Below are positions 48,121 through 57,950 of a DNA stretch of 64,000 bases, piece by piece; position 1 is the first letter of the stretch, and each line of letters begins with the position of its first letter. The DNA comes from Vibrio tasmaniensis 1F-187. Lineage in GTDB: Bacteria > Pseudomonadota > Gammaproteobacteria > Enterobacterales > Vibrionaceae. The stretch lies in contig NZ_AJZM02000150.1 of NCBI RefSeq assembly GCF_000272405.2, forward strand, positions 1 to 64,000, in the 5' to 3' direction. Both the position numbers and the translations under genes were made by a program. The notes under the pieces were generated by a model, which saw nothing but the letters and a program-made list of their open reading frames with translations, did not search any database and was not told the DNA's origin.

Positions 48121-48465
48121 ATGGGCAAAGAGCGTAACAAACGAGAGTATGATTTACGCGTACTTAATTGTGTCAGTGAAAGCGAATATGAATCGCGTAT
48201 GGCGGTTTGGAATAGCCTAACTTTGGCTGCTACTCCGTCTGTTTCAGAAACAAAAGGCTTCATCGATGAGGCTTTCAACAAACTTCAGCAAGACTTGAAA
48301 GAAGCTAGCCGTGAGTTATCGATTAACTACACGGACTTCATCGCAATGGCACATGAAGAGCTCAACTACATTAAGGTGTTTGTTGCTGATAAGACCGCAC
48401 AATACGGCTGGTATGCCGCGATCGTTCTTATGATCATCGGTACTGTTGCTTTATGCGCTCAGTAA
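48121..48465 (+). CDS. Small tail-anchored membrane protein, 114 aa
   Basis: A 114-residue charged helical protein (begins MGKERNKREYDLR) with a single C-terminal hydrophobic segment (WYAAIVLMIIGTVALCAQ), so it should be tail-anchored with a cytoplasmic head. The frame continues upstream to 47839 but only across the candidate leader and terminator, which makes ATG 48121 the likely start; its ribosome binding site is weak (GAG). I do not recognise the family. Confidence 0.6.
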   Translation: MGKERNKREYDLRVLNCVSESEYESRMAVWNSLTLAATPSVSETKGFIDEAFNKLQQDLKEASRELSINYTDFIAMAHEELNYIKVFVADKTAQYGWYAAIVLMIIGTVALCAQ

Positions 48466-48545
48466 ACCAAACTGTGTATTAAATAAATTGTCTTAAAAGC
48501 TCAAGCGATAGGCCAATTTAGCCTTTCTATGAGCCTGTTCTTTAA

Positions 48546-48581
48546 CTAGAAAACAAATGGTTAACCTCATTTGTTTTCTAG
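48546..48581. terminator. Bidirectional terminator between the small protein and thiE
   Basis: A perfect 14-bp stem CTAGAAAACAAATG/CATTTGTTTTCTAG with an 8-base loop, A- and T-rich arms, between convergent genes. Confidence 0.8.
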
Positions 48582-48593
48582 TCTATAACCCCT

Positions 48594-49211
48594 TCACTCT
48601 CCCATCAGAGACAACAGATCCCGCGTCGCTTGTTTTGGATCTTCAGCGTGACATATCGCAGATACCAGTGCTAACCCATGAATACCGCTCTCAACTAACT
48701 GCGGGATGTTCGATTCGTTAATTCCACCAATACCGACAATCGGTAGCTTCGTTGTCTCCAACGCCATTTTAATTCCATCATAGCCCCAATGTTTCTTAAG
48801 ATTTGTCTTAGTCGGTGTGGCAAAAAGCGCACTGAGGCCAATGTAATCGATCGGCAAGCTATCGGCTTCTTGTAGCTGTTGTTCAGTTTCAATTGATAAC
48901 CCAAGAATCTTATCTGGACCTATCAACTGGCGTGCTAACTCTGCAGGCATATCCGATTGCCCTAAGTGCAAACCATCGGCGTCGACAGCCAATGCAACGT
49001 CTACCCGATCGTTAATGATCAGCGGTACACCAGAACCTGCCAAAATCGACTTTACGGCTTGTGCTCGTTCAATGAAGGCTCTTACATCTCCGTGCTTTTC
49101 TCTCACTTGAACCATAGTTACGCCACCCGCGACCGCTTGTTCGACCACGACCTTAAGCGTTTCTAAATCTTGTTGGTCATCCGTTACTAAATAGAGCTTA
49201 TAAGGGTTCAT
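48594..49211 (-). CDS. thiE: Thiamin-phosphate synthase
   Basis: A 205-residue TIM-barrel enzyme joining hydroxymethylpyrimidine diphosphate and thiazole phosphate to thiamin phosphate. Recognisable features: VQVREKHGD, PLIINDRVDVALAVDADGLHLGQ, and the phosphate-binding GIGGINESN segment. The length is normal. It stands apart from the rest of the thi operon, separated from thiM by an MCP gene on the opposite strand, so it needs its own promoter. No TPP riboswitch is visible before it. Confidence 0.93.
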   Translation of the reverse strand: MNPYKLYLVTDDQQDLETLKVVVEQAVAGGVTMVQVREKHGDVRAFIERAQAVKSILAGSGVPLIINDRVDVALAVDADGLHLGQSDMPAELARQLIGPDKILGLSIETEQQLQEADSLPIDYIGLSALFATPTKTNLKKHWGYDGIKMALETTKLPIVGIGGINESNIPQLVESGIHGLALVSAICHAEDPKQATRDLLSLMGE

Positions 49212-49473
49212 ATCGTACCTTTGGAGTCGATGTCTAAAATTGGCGTTGCACTATTTTACCGACAAATCACATCATGTGCATGGAAGTTAATACTAAATTA
49301 GCTCAATTACACACGCACCATCAAATACGCAACTCGTTGAAAGCATACCGAAAACCCTGAAATTTTTAACGAAAGCGTTACTTATTACACAAAGTATTCA
49401 CTTCAAGCATGCCCAGAACGCTGTTTTATGAAATACTCTGCTGTGAAGGAATCAGGTAAATATAGGGATAGTT

Positions 49474-51417
49474 ATGCGCCACCTTTCTATAGCGCTCAAG
49501 ATCAAGCTGGGTTATGCCATCTGCTTGCTCTTTTTCGTCATTTCAGGCTTTGTGAGTTACAAAGGTATCCAAACCTTGTCGAACGGCTTTAGCCAATACA
49601 GTGAGCTCAGCCAAAAAGCGACATTATCAAGCAACATTCAAGTGCACTTTCTTCAGATGCGTTTAGCTTCTGAACGTTACTTAGAGTCATTGGATGAACA
49701 GTACGAAACGAATTATCAATCAAGCAAACTTGCGATTGATGAACTGCTCAACAACTTAATCCAATCCACCACCAAAACCGATAGCCTAGCTAGCCTGCAA
49801 TTAGTGCAAGACAGTGTGGTGGCGTTTGATGTGGCTTATGGTTCAATGAAACAGAGTGAGCTTCTCATAGACCAACTGGTCAACGTTGAGATGGTCCAAC
49901 GAGAAACCAACGCACTGAAAGCTGCTCAGAGTTTGTTGTATGAGTCATACAATAACAATGATCCTAACGCGAGCTTATACGCGGGCATGTTGATGGAGAA
50001 TTTCCTCGCAGCCAAGATCACCGTACTCAGTTATTCAAACAACAATGACCTCAAAACCTATGAAGCGGGTAAAGATATCTTTGAATACGCGCTACCGGGT
50101 ATTGAAGGCGATATTGAATCTCTTAAATCATCGCCTTATCAAAGTGAGCTGATTGAAGACTTCTCAAACCAACGTGAAGCGTATGCAAAAGGCTTTGAGC
50201 AAGTTCATCAACAGATGCTTGAGAACACTCAAAGAACCGCTAGCCTTGCCTCTATTGGTGACAGCTTAGCTATCGCGGTAGCGGATGCTCAAAGTATTCT
50301 CGAGCAGCAGAAACAAGCACTCACGCCAGTACTGCAAGCCAGTGAAAAACGTTCAGTTCAAATCATCATCTTGCTAACGGGTGTCGCTTTAGTTATTGGC
50401 ATGACGAGCGCCGTTTTGGTGACTCGCTCTATCACCAAAGGCATCGCACAAGTTAAACAGATCACCAATGAGCTTTCTCAGGGCAACCTGAATGTGGAAG
50501 TGAACATTGAGAGCAAAAATGAGATTGGTGAACTGCTGACTAATATGGAGATCACCATTGAATCTCTGCGCGATATTGTTGGCCAAGTGAACCGCTCTAG
50601 CGTGCGTATTGGTGAGATGTCGGAGTCGCTTAATCAAGTGACAAACAACAGCTCGACCAATGCAACACAATTGAACAGTGAAATGATCAACATCTCTTCT
50701 GCCGTTGATCAATTGGCTTCAAGCACATCAGAAATTGCGGCAAGTGCTAACCACGCGTCTCAAGTTGCTAACCAAGCAACCGAGAATGTCGCGATGGGAC
50801 TCAAAGAAGTAGACAAAACACTGCATGAGATTGGCAGCGCCGATGAAAGCATGCAGGTCAGCAGCCAAAAAGTGACTGACCTCCACAAAGAGTCGATGAA
50901 TATTGGTGCCATTCTTGAAGTAATCAAAGGCGTTTCTGAGCAAACCAACCTATTGGCATTGAACGCTGCCATTGAAGCCGCTCGTGCGGGTGAACAAGGT
51001 CGTGGGTTTGCGGTAGTGGCCGATGAAGTAAGAACCTTAGCTAAGCGTACTCAAGATTCTGCAAGCCAGATTGATGAACTCATCACCTCGTTACAGCGTG
51101 GCGCTAAAGATGCGTTAGAGTCGATCAAAGAGAGCCACAGCACGGTTTCAGATGCTTCCACTCAGGCACAACAAGCTTCTCAGAACTTGCATGTGATTAA
51201 CCAACACATCCAAGATCTGAATCAGGCCAACAGCCAGATTGCAGTATCTGTTGACGAGCAAGATTGCTTGACCAAGTCACTGGGTGAAAACGCGCAAGGT
51301 GCAAATACCATCGCGCAGAGCAACCAAGAGTCTGTAAGCAGCATTTCAGGTGCTGCGAGCGACTTAACCGAAGTTGCTCATCACTTAGAAAGCCAAGTGA
51401 ATCGATTTAGAACCTAG
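49474..51417 (+). CDS. Methyl-accepting chemotaxis protein with long helical (HBM-like) sensor
   Basis: A 647-residue chemoreceptor. There is a first membrane helix (about 9-29), a long all-helical periplasmic sensor of about 255 residues resembling the helical bimodular (HBM) domain of McpS-type receptors, a second helix (about 292-315), HAMP, and the signalling domain with [20 protein letters not shown] near 489-508. HBM receptors sense organic acids in Pseudomonas; the ligand here is unknown. The gene is inserted between thiM and thiE on the opposite strand. It has an AGGGAT ribosome binding site and shares a bidirectional terminator with thiM. Confidence 0.9.
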   Translation: MRHLSIALKIKLGYAICLLFFVISGFVSYKGIQTLSNGFSQYSELSQKATLSSNIQVHFLQMRLASERYLESLDEQYETNYQSSKLAIDELLNNLIQSTTKTDSLASLQLVQDSVVAFDVAYGSMKQSELLIDQLVNVEMVQRETNALKAAQSLLYESYNNNDPNASLYAGMLMENFLAAKITVLSYSNNNDLKTYEAGKDIFEYALPGIEGDIESLKSSPYQSELIEDFSNQREAYAKGFEQVHQQMLENTQRTASLASIGDSLAIAVADAQSILEQQKQALTPVLQASEKRSVQIIILLTGVALVIGMTSAVLVTRSITKGIAQVKQITNELSQGNLNVEVNIESKNEIGELLTNMEITIESLRDIVGQVNRSSVRIGEMSESLNQVTNNSSTNATQLNSEMINISSAVDQLASSTSEIAASANHASQVANQATENVAMGLKEVDKTLHEIGSADESMQVSSQKVTDLHKESMNIGAILEVIKGVSEQTNLLALNAAIEAARAGEQGRGFAVVADEVRTLAKRTQDSASQIDELITSLQRGAKDALESIKESHSTVSDASTQAQQASQNLHVINQHIQDLNQANSQIAVSVDEQDCLTKSLGENAQGANTIAQSNQESVSSISGAASDLTEVAHHLESQVNRFRT

Positions 51418-51503
51418 CTAACTTTCTGTCTCTGTTATTCAAAGTCTCTGTTATTTAGAGCCTCGCTTATTGAAAACATAGCGAACACGGTTTATATAAT
51501 AAG

Positions 51504-51537
51504 AAAGCCCCCAGCACATTCGTGTTGGGGGCTTTTT
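51504..51537. terminator. Bidirectional terminator between the MCP and thiM
   Basis: A near-perfect AAAGCCCCCAGCAC/GTGTTGGGGGCTTT stem with an ATTC loop, flanked by A/T tracts. Confidence 0.9.
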
Positions 51538-51568
51538 AGTGAGCTAAGTGCTTATAGCCAGATTGAAT

Positions 51569-52354
51569 CTACTGAATCTTCAAACGTTGAATCAGAGTCT
51601 CTTCATCAAATTGATATAACTCATCAAGTAAGTTCATTTGCAAACTACCTGGGCCGCGTGAGTTCTCAGCTGCGATTTCACCAACCACACCCAATACCGC
51701 CGCAGCAGCCAAACCACTTTCATCACCAACAGCAGCAAATGCGCCCGTCAATGCCGTTAAAGTACAACCCATGCCGGTTACATACGGCATCATTGGATGA
51801 CCGTTGTTTAACGTCACAACACTGTCTTTGGTGACAACGTAATCTGTCTCACCAGAAATCACCACATTCGCACCGTATTCAACGACTAAGCATTGCGCTG
51901 CGCCTAATGCAGCATCACTGCTATCTAGCGCATCAACGCCTTTGCTCTGTGCTTGCTCGCCCGCTAACGCGATAACCTCAGACGCGTTGCCACGAATGAT
52001 CAACTTATCCGCTAAGCGTGCAATTTCACGAGAAGTCTCGGTACGCAGCGTACTTGCGCCACAACCCACCGGGTCAAGAACCACAACCTTGCTATTGGCA
52101 TTCGCTTGTTCAACCGCGAAACGCATTCTTGGCGTCCAAACACTGTCGAGCGTGCCAATGTTAATCACAAGCGCGCCAGAGAAAGACATCATCTCAGCCA
52201 GTTCTTGTTGTGAGTGCGCCATGATAGGTGAAGCGCCAATCGCCAATAACGCATTGGCCGTATTGTTCATCACGACGTAGTTGGTAATGTTCACAACCAG
52301 TGGTTTTTGCTCTCGTACTGCGCGCAACGATTGGATGATTTGTTCAGTTAGCAT
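51569..52354 (-). CDS. thiM: Hydroxyethylthiazole kinase
   Basis: A 261-residue kinase salvaging the thiazole moiety of thiamin. The N-terminus [26 protein letters not shown] and the ATP-site [12 protein letters not shown] are diagnostic. ATG 52354 has AAGGA seven bases upstream; the frame extends 19 codons further without one. Last gene of the TPP-controlled operon, 70 bases after tenA, ending at a strong terminator. Confidence 0.92.
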   Translation of the reverse strand: MLTEQIIQSLRAVREQKPLVVNITNYVVMNNTANALLAIGASPIMAHSQQELAEMMSFSGALVINIGTLDSVWTPRMRFAVEQANANSKVVVLDPVGCGASTLRTETSREIARLADKLIIRGNASEVIALAGEQAQSKGVDALDSSDAALGAAQCLVVEYGANVVISGETDYVVTKDSVVTLNNGHPMMPYVTGMGCTLTALTGAFAAVGDESGLAAAAVLGVVGEIAAENSRGPGSLQMNLLDELYQFDEETLIQRLKIQ

Positions 52355-52424
52355 GGGTAAATCCTTATTCGTGAAAGTCGTTTTAAGCCGCTGCAGGTTG
52401 GCTAGCGACAAGGTTTAGCCGTGA

Positions 52425-53093
52425 TTAGTCATTAAGAGCGTTCAGCCCTTGCTGCCAAAAAGCCACTTCCATACGCGTTGCGGTTTTGAAGATATGAACG
52501 ATGTTCTGACCGCGCTCGCTGTTGATATCAATTTCAGCAAGCAGTTGATTGAAGTATTCCGCACCCGTTGCCACACCAGACTGGAATTCTTCACCGCCAT
52601 ACAGTTGCAACCAGCTCGCATATGGGTTGCCTTCTAATACGGTATCACTGCTCTCTAACAACACTTTACCGATAACAGCGTAACCAATTGAACACGGAGC
52701 CAATGCCGCATATAAGTCGACAAGATCACCCGTCATACCCGCATCTAGAACGTAGCGCGTGTAGGCAACTGTGCCGAAATCTTCCGGTTCGTTTTCTAAA
52801 TCCGACTCAGTTAAACCCCACTGACCACAGTAAGTCACATGGTGAGAGATTTCAGAATCTAGCAGCGCATGAACACTTGGCAGTGCACGACGCATATCAG
52901 CCAAGGTTTTAGCCTTGTAAATTGCCAATGCATAAGCGCGAGCATACTGCTTCAAAAACAGAAAATCTTGCTTCAGGTAATGCAAAAAACACGGCTGAGC
53001 GAGGGTGCCGTTCGCCAGCGTTTTAACAAAATCATGCTCGGTGTAGTCTTGCCAATCTTGCTGACAGGCTTGGATTAAGTCTTGGTATTTCAT
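52425..53093 (-). CDS. tenA: Aminopyrimidine aminohydrolase TenA
   Basis: A 222-residue all-helical enzyme of the TenA/THI-4 family, with the catalytic Cys in LAPCSIGYAVIG and the C-terminal FKTATRMEVAFWQQ. TenA hydrolyses aminopyrimidines from degraded thiamin, feeding hydroxymethylpyrimidine to ThiD. It lies 8 bases after thiY, which supports the salvage route: ThiXYZ imports the degraded base and TenA converts it. Confidence 0.93.
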   Translation of the reverse strand: MKYQDLIQACQQDWQDYTEHDFVKTLANGTLAQPCFLHYLKQDFLFLKQYARAYALAIYKAKTLADMRRALPSVHALLDSEISHHVTYCGQWGLTESDLENEPEDFGTVAYTRYVLDAGMTGDLVDLYAALAPCSIGYAVIGKVLLESSDTVLEGNPYASWLQLYGGEEFQSGVATGAEYFNQLLAEIDINSERGQNIVHIFKTATRMEVAFWQQGLNALND

Positions 53094-53101
53094 GAGATTC
53101 C

Positions 53102-54058
53102 TTAGTCAAAAGTCGGTACGTAATCAGCGGCTTTGGGTAGTGATTTGATGATGCCTTTGTCGAACATAAACTGTGCGTAATCGTCGTAACGCTTCATATC
53201 CACTGCAGAAGGGCGAAGTGCGAAACGAGTCAGCGTGTCGTTCCATGCGCGTTGGTTAAGTTCGTTATTCAACGTATCTGGTGAATACGCCACAAACTCA
53301 CCCCATGACTCTTGTGGGTGGTTCACAATGTAAGTCGTTGCTTGTTCCAATGCTTTGTTGAATGCTTTGATCGCTTCATCGTCGTGCTGCTTTGCGTTCG
53401 CAACAAAGATAAGCTCGTCGTAAGCGGGTACACCGTGCTCTTCTGGGAAGAATGCTTTCGCTTTAAAGCCTTCAAGGGCTAACTGGTTAGTTTCGAAGTT
53501 ACGTAAGCCACCCCAAATTGCGTCTACCTTGCCTGATGCCAATGAAGACGACAGTGCCCAACCGACATTGATGGTTTGCACGTCTGTAAACGCAACATTT
53601 TCTTGAGCTAGCATGGTGCCGATGGTCGCTTCTTCGTTACCCGCAATCGCAATACCGATCTTTTTGCCTTTCAGATCCGCTAGTGAATCGTTCTTGCCAT
53701 TATCTAAAACCATCAACGTATTCAGTGGCGTTGCGATAAGAGTAGATGCACGAACGAGAGGCAAACCTGCCGCTACATCCATGGTTAAACTTGGTTGGTA
53801 AGTTACCGCTAAATCGACCTTACCTGCTGCGACCAATTTTGCTGGCGTGCTTGGGTCTGCTGGCTCTTGGATTTCAACCTCTAGGCCTTGATCAGCAAAG
53901 TAACCACGCTCTTGAGCAATCACAATTGGGCCGTGGTTCGGGTTCACAAACCAATCCAACATCAGTGTCAGTTTCTTTTGTTCAGAATCCGCTAATGCGT
54001 GACCTGAAACTAGTGAAGCAAGTAGTGCCACTGCACCTACCAATTTGGTATTTTTCAT
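53102..54058 (-). CDS. thiY: Periplasmic pyrimidine-precursor-binding protein (ThiY)
   Basis: A 318-residue exported NMT1/THI5-like binding protein with a signal peptide (ending GHALAD) and the characteristic LMLDWFVNPNHGPIVIAQERGYF start. It binds a thiamin-pyrimidine precursor, as B. halodurans ThiY binds formylaminopyrimidine. It is 118 bases downstream of thiX, the largest gap in the operon, and could have a secondary promoter or processing site there. Confidence 0.9.
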   Translation of the reverse strand: MKNTKLVGAVALLASLVSGHALADSEQKKLTLMLDWFVNPNHGPIVIAQERGYFADQGLEVEIQEPADPSTPAKLVAAGKVDLAVTYQPSLTMDVAAGLPLVRASTLIATPLNTLMVLDNGKNDSLADLKGKKIGIAIAGNEEATIGTMLAQENVAFTDVQTINVGWALSSSLASGKVDAIWGGLRNFETNQLALEGFKAKAFFPEEHGVPAYDELIFVANAKQHDDEAIKAFNKALEQATTYIVNHPQESWGEFVAYSPDTLNNELNQRAWNDTLTRFALRPSAVDMKRYDDYAQFMFDKGIIKSLPKAADYVPTFD

Positions 54059-54176
54059 AGTTAACCTTTCCTTTTGAATATTATTATTGTGTGTATCGAG
54101 CTAATTTTTAACGAAGTTTTGTTTAGATAAATAGCGTGAGCGAAGCTTTATTAAACAAGTGTTATTGAGCGAACCA

Positions 54177-54992
54177 TCACTGGTTCTCCCAAGGGATAGC
54201 TTTTTTGAGTAATTTGTCTGTGATGAAGTAGAGCGAGATAGACAGCACCGCCAAGATGAACAAGGCTGCAAACATCTCATCAATGATCATGCGTGCGTTC
54301 GCTTGCAGCATTAGGTAACCCAGCCCTTCACTCGAACCCACCCACTCGCCGACAACCGCACCAATTGGGGCAATCACCACAGCGACACGAATACCAGACG
54401 CCAGTGTTGGTAGTGCCGCCGGCAATTGGATATAACGGAGCAATTGCCACTTCGATGCACCCATGGTCTTAGCAAGATCAAGATAACCAGTCGGTGTATT
54501 TCGCAGACCGTCGTAACAACAAGTGGTCACGGGGAAGAAGATAATGATCGCCGCCATCACGACTTTTGATGCGATGCCATAACCCAGCCACAGCATCAAT
54601 ACTGGCGCAATCGCAAACACAGGGATGGCTTGGCTAGCAATTAAGATAGGCAACAACCAGCGTTTCAGCGGTTCGAACATCAACATCTGTAGGGCGAAAA
54701 ACAGCCCCATGGATAAACCGAGCAATAGACCAAGTAAGATCTCCTGCGCAGTCACCCAAGTGTGTTTGAGTAGCACATCGTAACGTTCAATAAGTTTTAA
54801 AAAGACTTCTGCAGGCGCTGGCAGAATGAAGCTAGGCATCTCAAAGATAACCACCACCATTTGCCATAAACCGAGAATCACAGCACTGCTGATAAGCAAA
54901 CGCATAACGGGATTCATCTGACGAGGGCGTGTAGTGGTAGTCTGTACGTTAGCTGAACGCGCCACAGCTTCGCTTCGCGTTAGATCATTCAT
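54177..54992 (-). CDS. thiX: ABC permease for thiamin pyrimidine precursor (ThiX)
   Basis: A 271-residue inner-membrane permease of the SsuC/TauC family with six helices. The EAA-type loop LRNTPTGYLDLAKTMGASKWQ, which contacts the ATPase, is visible. I chose ATG 54992, which overlaps the thiZ stop by 8 bases (ATGAATGA); a GTG two codons earlier is also in frame. Translational coupling to thiZ is expected. Confidence 0.88.
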   Translation of the reverse strand: MNDLTRSEAVARSANVQTTTTRPRQMNPVMRLLISSAVILGLWQMVVVIFEMPSFILPAPAEVFLKLIERYDVLLKHTWVTAQEILLGLLLGLSMGLFFALQMLMFEPLKRWLLPILIASQAIPVFAIAPVLMLWLGYGIASKVVMAAIIIFFPVTTCCYDGLRNTPTGYLDLAKTMGASKWQLLRYIQLPAALPTLASGIRVAVVIAPIGAVVGEWVGSSEGLGYLMLQANARMIIDEMFAALFILAVLSISLYFITDKLLKKAIPWENQ

Positions 54993-55743
54993 AATCACGC
55001 TCCAACTGATCTAAGATCGCTTGTTGTAACTCAGCACATTCACCGTCTAACACTCTTGGTGTCGCTGTATTAGGCACAGACAGTGACTGTGCACTCGCCG
55101 GAGTGCCTTGCAACACATACAAGTTATCCGCCAAACGCACCGCTTCTTGTGGATCATGAGTAATCAACACAACGGTTTTATCTCTTAACAGTTCACAAGC
55201 TAAGCTCTGTAACTTATGTCTTGTTACCGCATCCAGCGCAGAGAAAGGCTCATCCATCAGTACCACTGGTTTGTCTTGCATTAAAGTGCGAGCCAAAGCA
55301 ACACGCTGACGCATACCGCCAGACAATTGATTTGGCATAGTAGACGCGTGATCAGCCAAACCAACCGCAGCGAGCAACTCTAGTGCTTGATTGGTTTGCA
55401 GTGCTTTATCAGAAGCTGGATTTTGAAAACGATGACTTAGGCAAACATTGTCGATAACCGACAACCATGGCAGTAACAAGTCTTGCTGTGCCATGTATGC
55501 GATGCGATCCGTTAAAGGCAATTCATCAGACGTTGCCAATGTGCCCTGCCACTCCACCTTATCGTCCAGTAAGCCTGCCAGATAACGCAACACCGTGGTT
55601 TTTCCGCAGCCACTTCGACCTAGCAATACCGTCCACTTACCTGCGTTTAAGCTAAGCGACAACCCAGACAAGGTCGCGTGCTCACTGTCGTTATAACGTA
55701 AAGAGGCATTGCTGAGTTGAACGCCAATCGTATTAACGGACAT
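54985..55743 (-). CDS. thiZ: ABC ATPase for thiamin pyrimidine precursor (ThiZ)
   Basis: A 252-residue ATPase of the SsuB/TauB type with Walker A LGRSGCGKTT, signature LSGGMRQR, Walker B VVLMDEPFSALD and the H-loop LITHD. It powers ThiX-mediated uptake. It overlaps thiD by 11 bases and thiX by 8, so all three are one translational unit. Confidence 0.9.
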   Translation of the reverse strand: MSVNTIGVQLSNASLRYNDSEHATLSGLSLSLNAGKWTVLLGRSGCGKTTVLRYLAGLLDDKVEWQGTLATSDELPLTDRIAYMAQQDLLLPWLSVIDNVCLSHRFQNPASDKALQTNQALELLAAVGLADHASTMPNQLSGGMRQRVALARTLMQDKPVVLMDEPFSALDAVTRHKLQSLACELLRDKTVVLITHDPQEAVRLADNLYVLQGTPASAQSLSVPNTATPRVLDGECAELQQAILDQLERDYE

Positions 55744-56641
55744 TACCGTGTCCAGCGAAGAAGTGATTTACCGGGCCATGACCTTGACCAACTTGCAACT
55801 CATCAGCATGAGCAATCGCGCGAGAAATGTATTGTTTGCCTAGGTCAACAGCTTCTGCCAGCGTGTTGCCCTGAGCCAAGAAAGAAGCAATGGCAGATGA
55901 AAGCGTACAGCCCGTGCCGTGGGTGTTTTTAGTCGGGAAACGCTTAGCACTAATCAAGGCAGAGGTGGTTGGTAGAATCAGTAAGTCGTTACTGTTTTCA
56001 TCTTTCTCTAAATGGCCGCCTTTTAGGAGTACCGCTTTCGCGCCCAAAGCACGCAGGTCCTCAATCATGCCCTGCATTTCAGCTTCGCTTTCAGGTACTG
56101 GCTTGCCTGTTAATGCCGCGCCTTCTGGTAAGTTAGGGGTGATAATGTCTGCCAGCGGAATCAACTCTTGCTTTAGCGTCGTGATAGCTGAGTTTTCTAG
56201 AAGAAGATCGCCACTTGTCGCGACCATTACAGGGTCAATTACAAGATGCTTAGGTTGGTACTGCTTAATTTTGTCAGCAACGACTTTGATGATTTGAGAA
56301 TCAGCCAACATGCCGACTTTCACTGCCACGATATTGAGATCAGTAAAAACCGCATCTAACTGGCTAGCGACATGGTCGAGTGGAATAGGAAAAATGGCGG
56401 AAACGCCTTGAGTGTTCTGGGAAGTGATAGCGGTAATCACAGAACAAGCAAAACTACCGGTAGCAGACATGGCTTTAATATCAGCTTGGATACCTGCACC
56501 GCCGCCACTGTCAGAACCCGCGATGGTTAAAACAATCGGAGTATTCGTGCGAGTCGTGTCTTCAGCAGAGTGCTGCTGTGTTGAGGATTTTGGAGTTGAG
56601 GCTTTTGGCGTTAAAGCTTTTGAAATAGAACTGTGTGTCAT
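55733..56641 (-). CDS. thiD: Hydroxymethylpyrimidine (phosphate) kinase
   Basis: A 302-residue kinase that phosphorylates hydroxymethylpyrimidine and its phosphate. The core starts at TPIVLTIAGSDSGGGAGIQADIK (about residue 34), while residues 1-33 are a low-complexity Ser/Thr/Pro/Lys extension that most ThiD proteins (about 266 aa) lack. The start is supported by a GTAGGAG ribosome binding site at 56647-56653, which is part of a hairpin. First gene of the operon behind a TPP riboswitch. Confidence 0.92.
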   Translation of the reverse strand: MTHSSISKALTPKASTPKSSTQQHSAEDTTRTNTPIVLTIAGSDSGGGAGIQADIKAMSATGSFACSVITAITSQNTQGVSAIFPIPLDHVASQLDAVFTDLNIVAVKVGMLADSQIIKVVADKIKQYQPKHLVIDPVMVATSGDLLLENSAITTLKQELIPLADIITPNLPEGAALTGKPVPESEAEMQGMIEDLRALGAKAVLLKGGHLEKDENSNDLLILPTTSALISAKRFPTKNTHGTGCTLSSAIASFLAQGNTLAEAVDLGKQYISRAIAHADELQVGQGHGPVNHFFAGHGNVR

Positions 56642-56646
56642 TGTCG

Positions 56647-56673
56647 CTCCTACTATCTTACAAGACGTAGGAG
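56647..56673 (-). promoter_or_regulatory. Hairpin sequestering the thiD ribosome binding site
   Basis: The Shine-Dalgarno stretch GTAGGAG, 5 bases before the thiD ATG, is perfectly complementary to CTCCTAC 14 bases upstream in the same mRNA (plus-strand 56667-56673 with 56647-56653). This could be the expression platform of the riboswitch, hiding the ribosome binding site when TPP is bound. Confidence 0.6.
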
Positions 56674-56751
56674 AACGAACACTGATCGAAGGAGAAGTCG
56701 CATTAGGCTCATGAAAGCTTTCATGGGTGCAGACGTAGATCGAGTGCTCAT

Positions 56752-56840
56752 AGTTCCCTACGCCAGTGTTAACTGAATCAGGTTCAACGGGTCTCGACTA
56801 ACGATCTCAGCAAACACCAAATAAGGTATATGCCCCCCGA
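56752..56840 (-). ncRNA. TPP (THI-box) riboswitch
   Basis: On the minus strand the THI-box elements appear in order: TCGGGGGGC, CTGAGA, the ACCCGTTGAACCTGATT core, TTAACACTGGCG and AGGGAA. It precedes thiD by about 110 bases, so TPP should repress the whole thiD-thiM operon. Confidence 0.95.
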
Positions 56841-56947
56841 CTATTGATAGCGATAATAACAGCACTCTTAAAACTGAGATACTCATTTTATTCAATTATA
56901 CTAATTCCGCATGAACAAATTTCAATTAGGCCCAACAAAACAAATAC

Positions 56948-57865
56948 TTATAACGTTCCTTTAGATGGCTTCGACTGTATAAACAAGCACAACACAATCA
57001 GAGACATACCTAACCAGCCTGTAAAAGGAATCAGCTCACCGACAACACAAACGGCAAGCACCGCTGCGACTACTGGTTCAAACAAGGTCAGCAGATTGGC
57101 ACTGCTCGCGGTGACGTGGCGTAAACCAAAACTGAACGCGATATAGCCTAAGCATTGTGGGATTAACGTAAGATAGCTGATGACTAATACGTTAATCTGC
57201 GAGGAAAACAGGTTCTCACCCGTAAACCAGAGCGTTGGCAGCAACAGCATCGCACCAAGGCCAAAAATACTGCCCATCGCTGCTTGTGACTTAATCCCTT
57301 TATCGATCAGTGCTTTTGTCGCCCAAGAATAAATGGCGTAACACAACCCAGCGACCAGACCTAAGCCAATACCTAACAGCTTGAGATCATCACCGGATTC
57401 GTTCGCCGATGAAGATTCTGAAAACACCAACAATCCAATACCTACCACACCAATCGCAAAGCTAGTGAGCCAACGTTTGTTGATATTATTCTTTTTGCTA
57501 ATCAGACACTCTAACAGTGCCGAAAAGAAAGGTGCGGTCGCAATCGAAACCACGGTACCAATCGCCACACCTGATAATTTCATTGAAGAATAGAAAGCTA
57601 ACGGGTAGACCGCCAAAGCCAAAGCGCTCACTGCCAACAGCTTCTTATTCTGCAAAAGCTTGTCGAAAGCGAATAGGATTTTTCGATATGCCAAGCCCGC
57701 TTGCATTAGGCCACCGACGCCCATAGAAAAAGCACCAATCGCTAATGGGCTTAGATCAGGAGCAAAACTTGCGGCGGTGCCTGTCGTGCCCCATAAAATA
57801 GAAGCAAACAAGATGGCTAAAGTGCCCGTTTGGAATTCGTTAACGCGATTGATGGCAAGACTCAT
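56948..57865 (-). CDS. EamA/DMT-family transporter
   Basis: A 305-residue inner-membrane protein with ten helices in two EamA repeats (about 12-145 and 160-300). The LWGTTGTAASFAP N-terminus and the ALLECLISKK loop are typical of the drug/metabolite transporter family (RhaT/YdcZ-like exporters). It lies 85 bases downstream of an AraC regulator gene on the same strand and is probably controlled by it. It ends just before the thiamin riboswitch region. Confidence 0.87.
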   Translation of the reverse strand: MSLAINRVNEFQTGTLAILFASILWGTTGTAASFAPDLSPLAIGAFSMGVGGLMQAGLAYRKILFAFDKLLQNKKLLAVSALALAVYPLAFYSSMKLSGVAIGTVVSIATAPFFSALLECLISKKNNINKRWLTSFAIGVVGIGLLVFSESSSANESGDDLKLLGIGLGLVAGLCYAIYSWATKALIDKGIKSQAAMGSIFGLGAMLLLPTLWFTGENLFSSQINVLVISYLTLIPQCLGYIAFSFGLRHVTASSANLLTLFEPVVAAVLAVCVVGELIPFTGWLGMSLIVLCLFIQSKPSKGTL

Positions 57866-57950
57866 TTCTATTACCCAATTTTCAGTTCTGAAATAGATAA
57901 TAGTGAAAATTGATAAGAGTTAGTTTGCCAAAAGGACGCTATTGTTGTTT

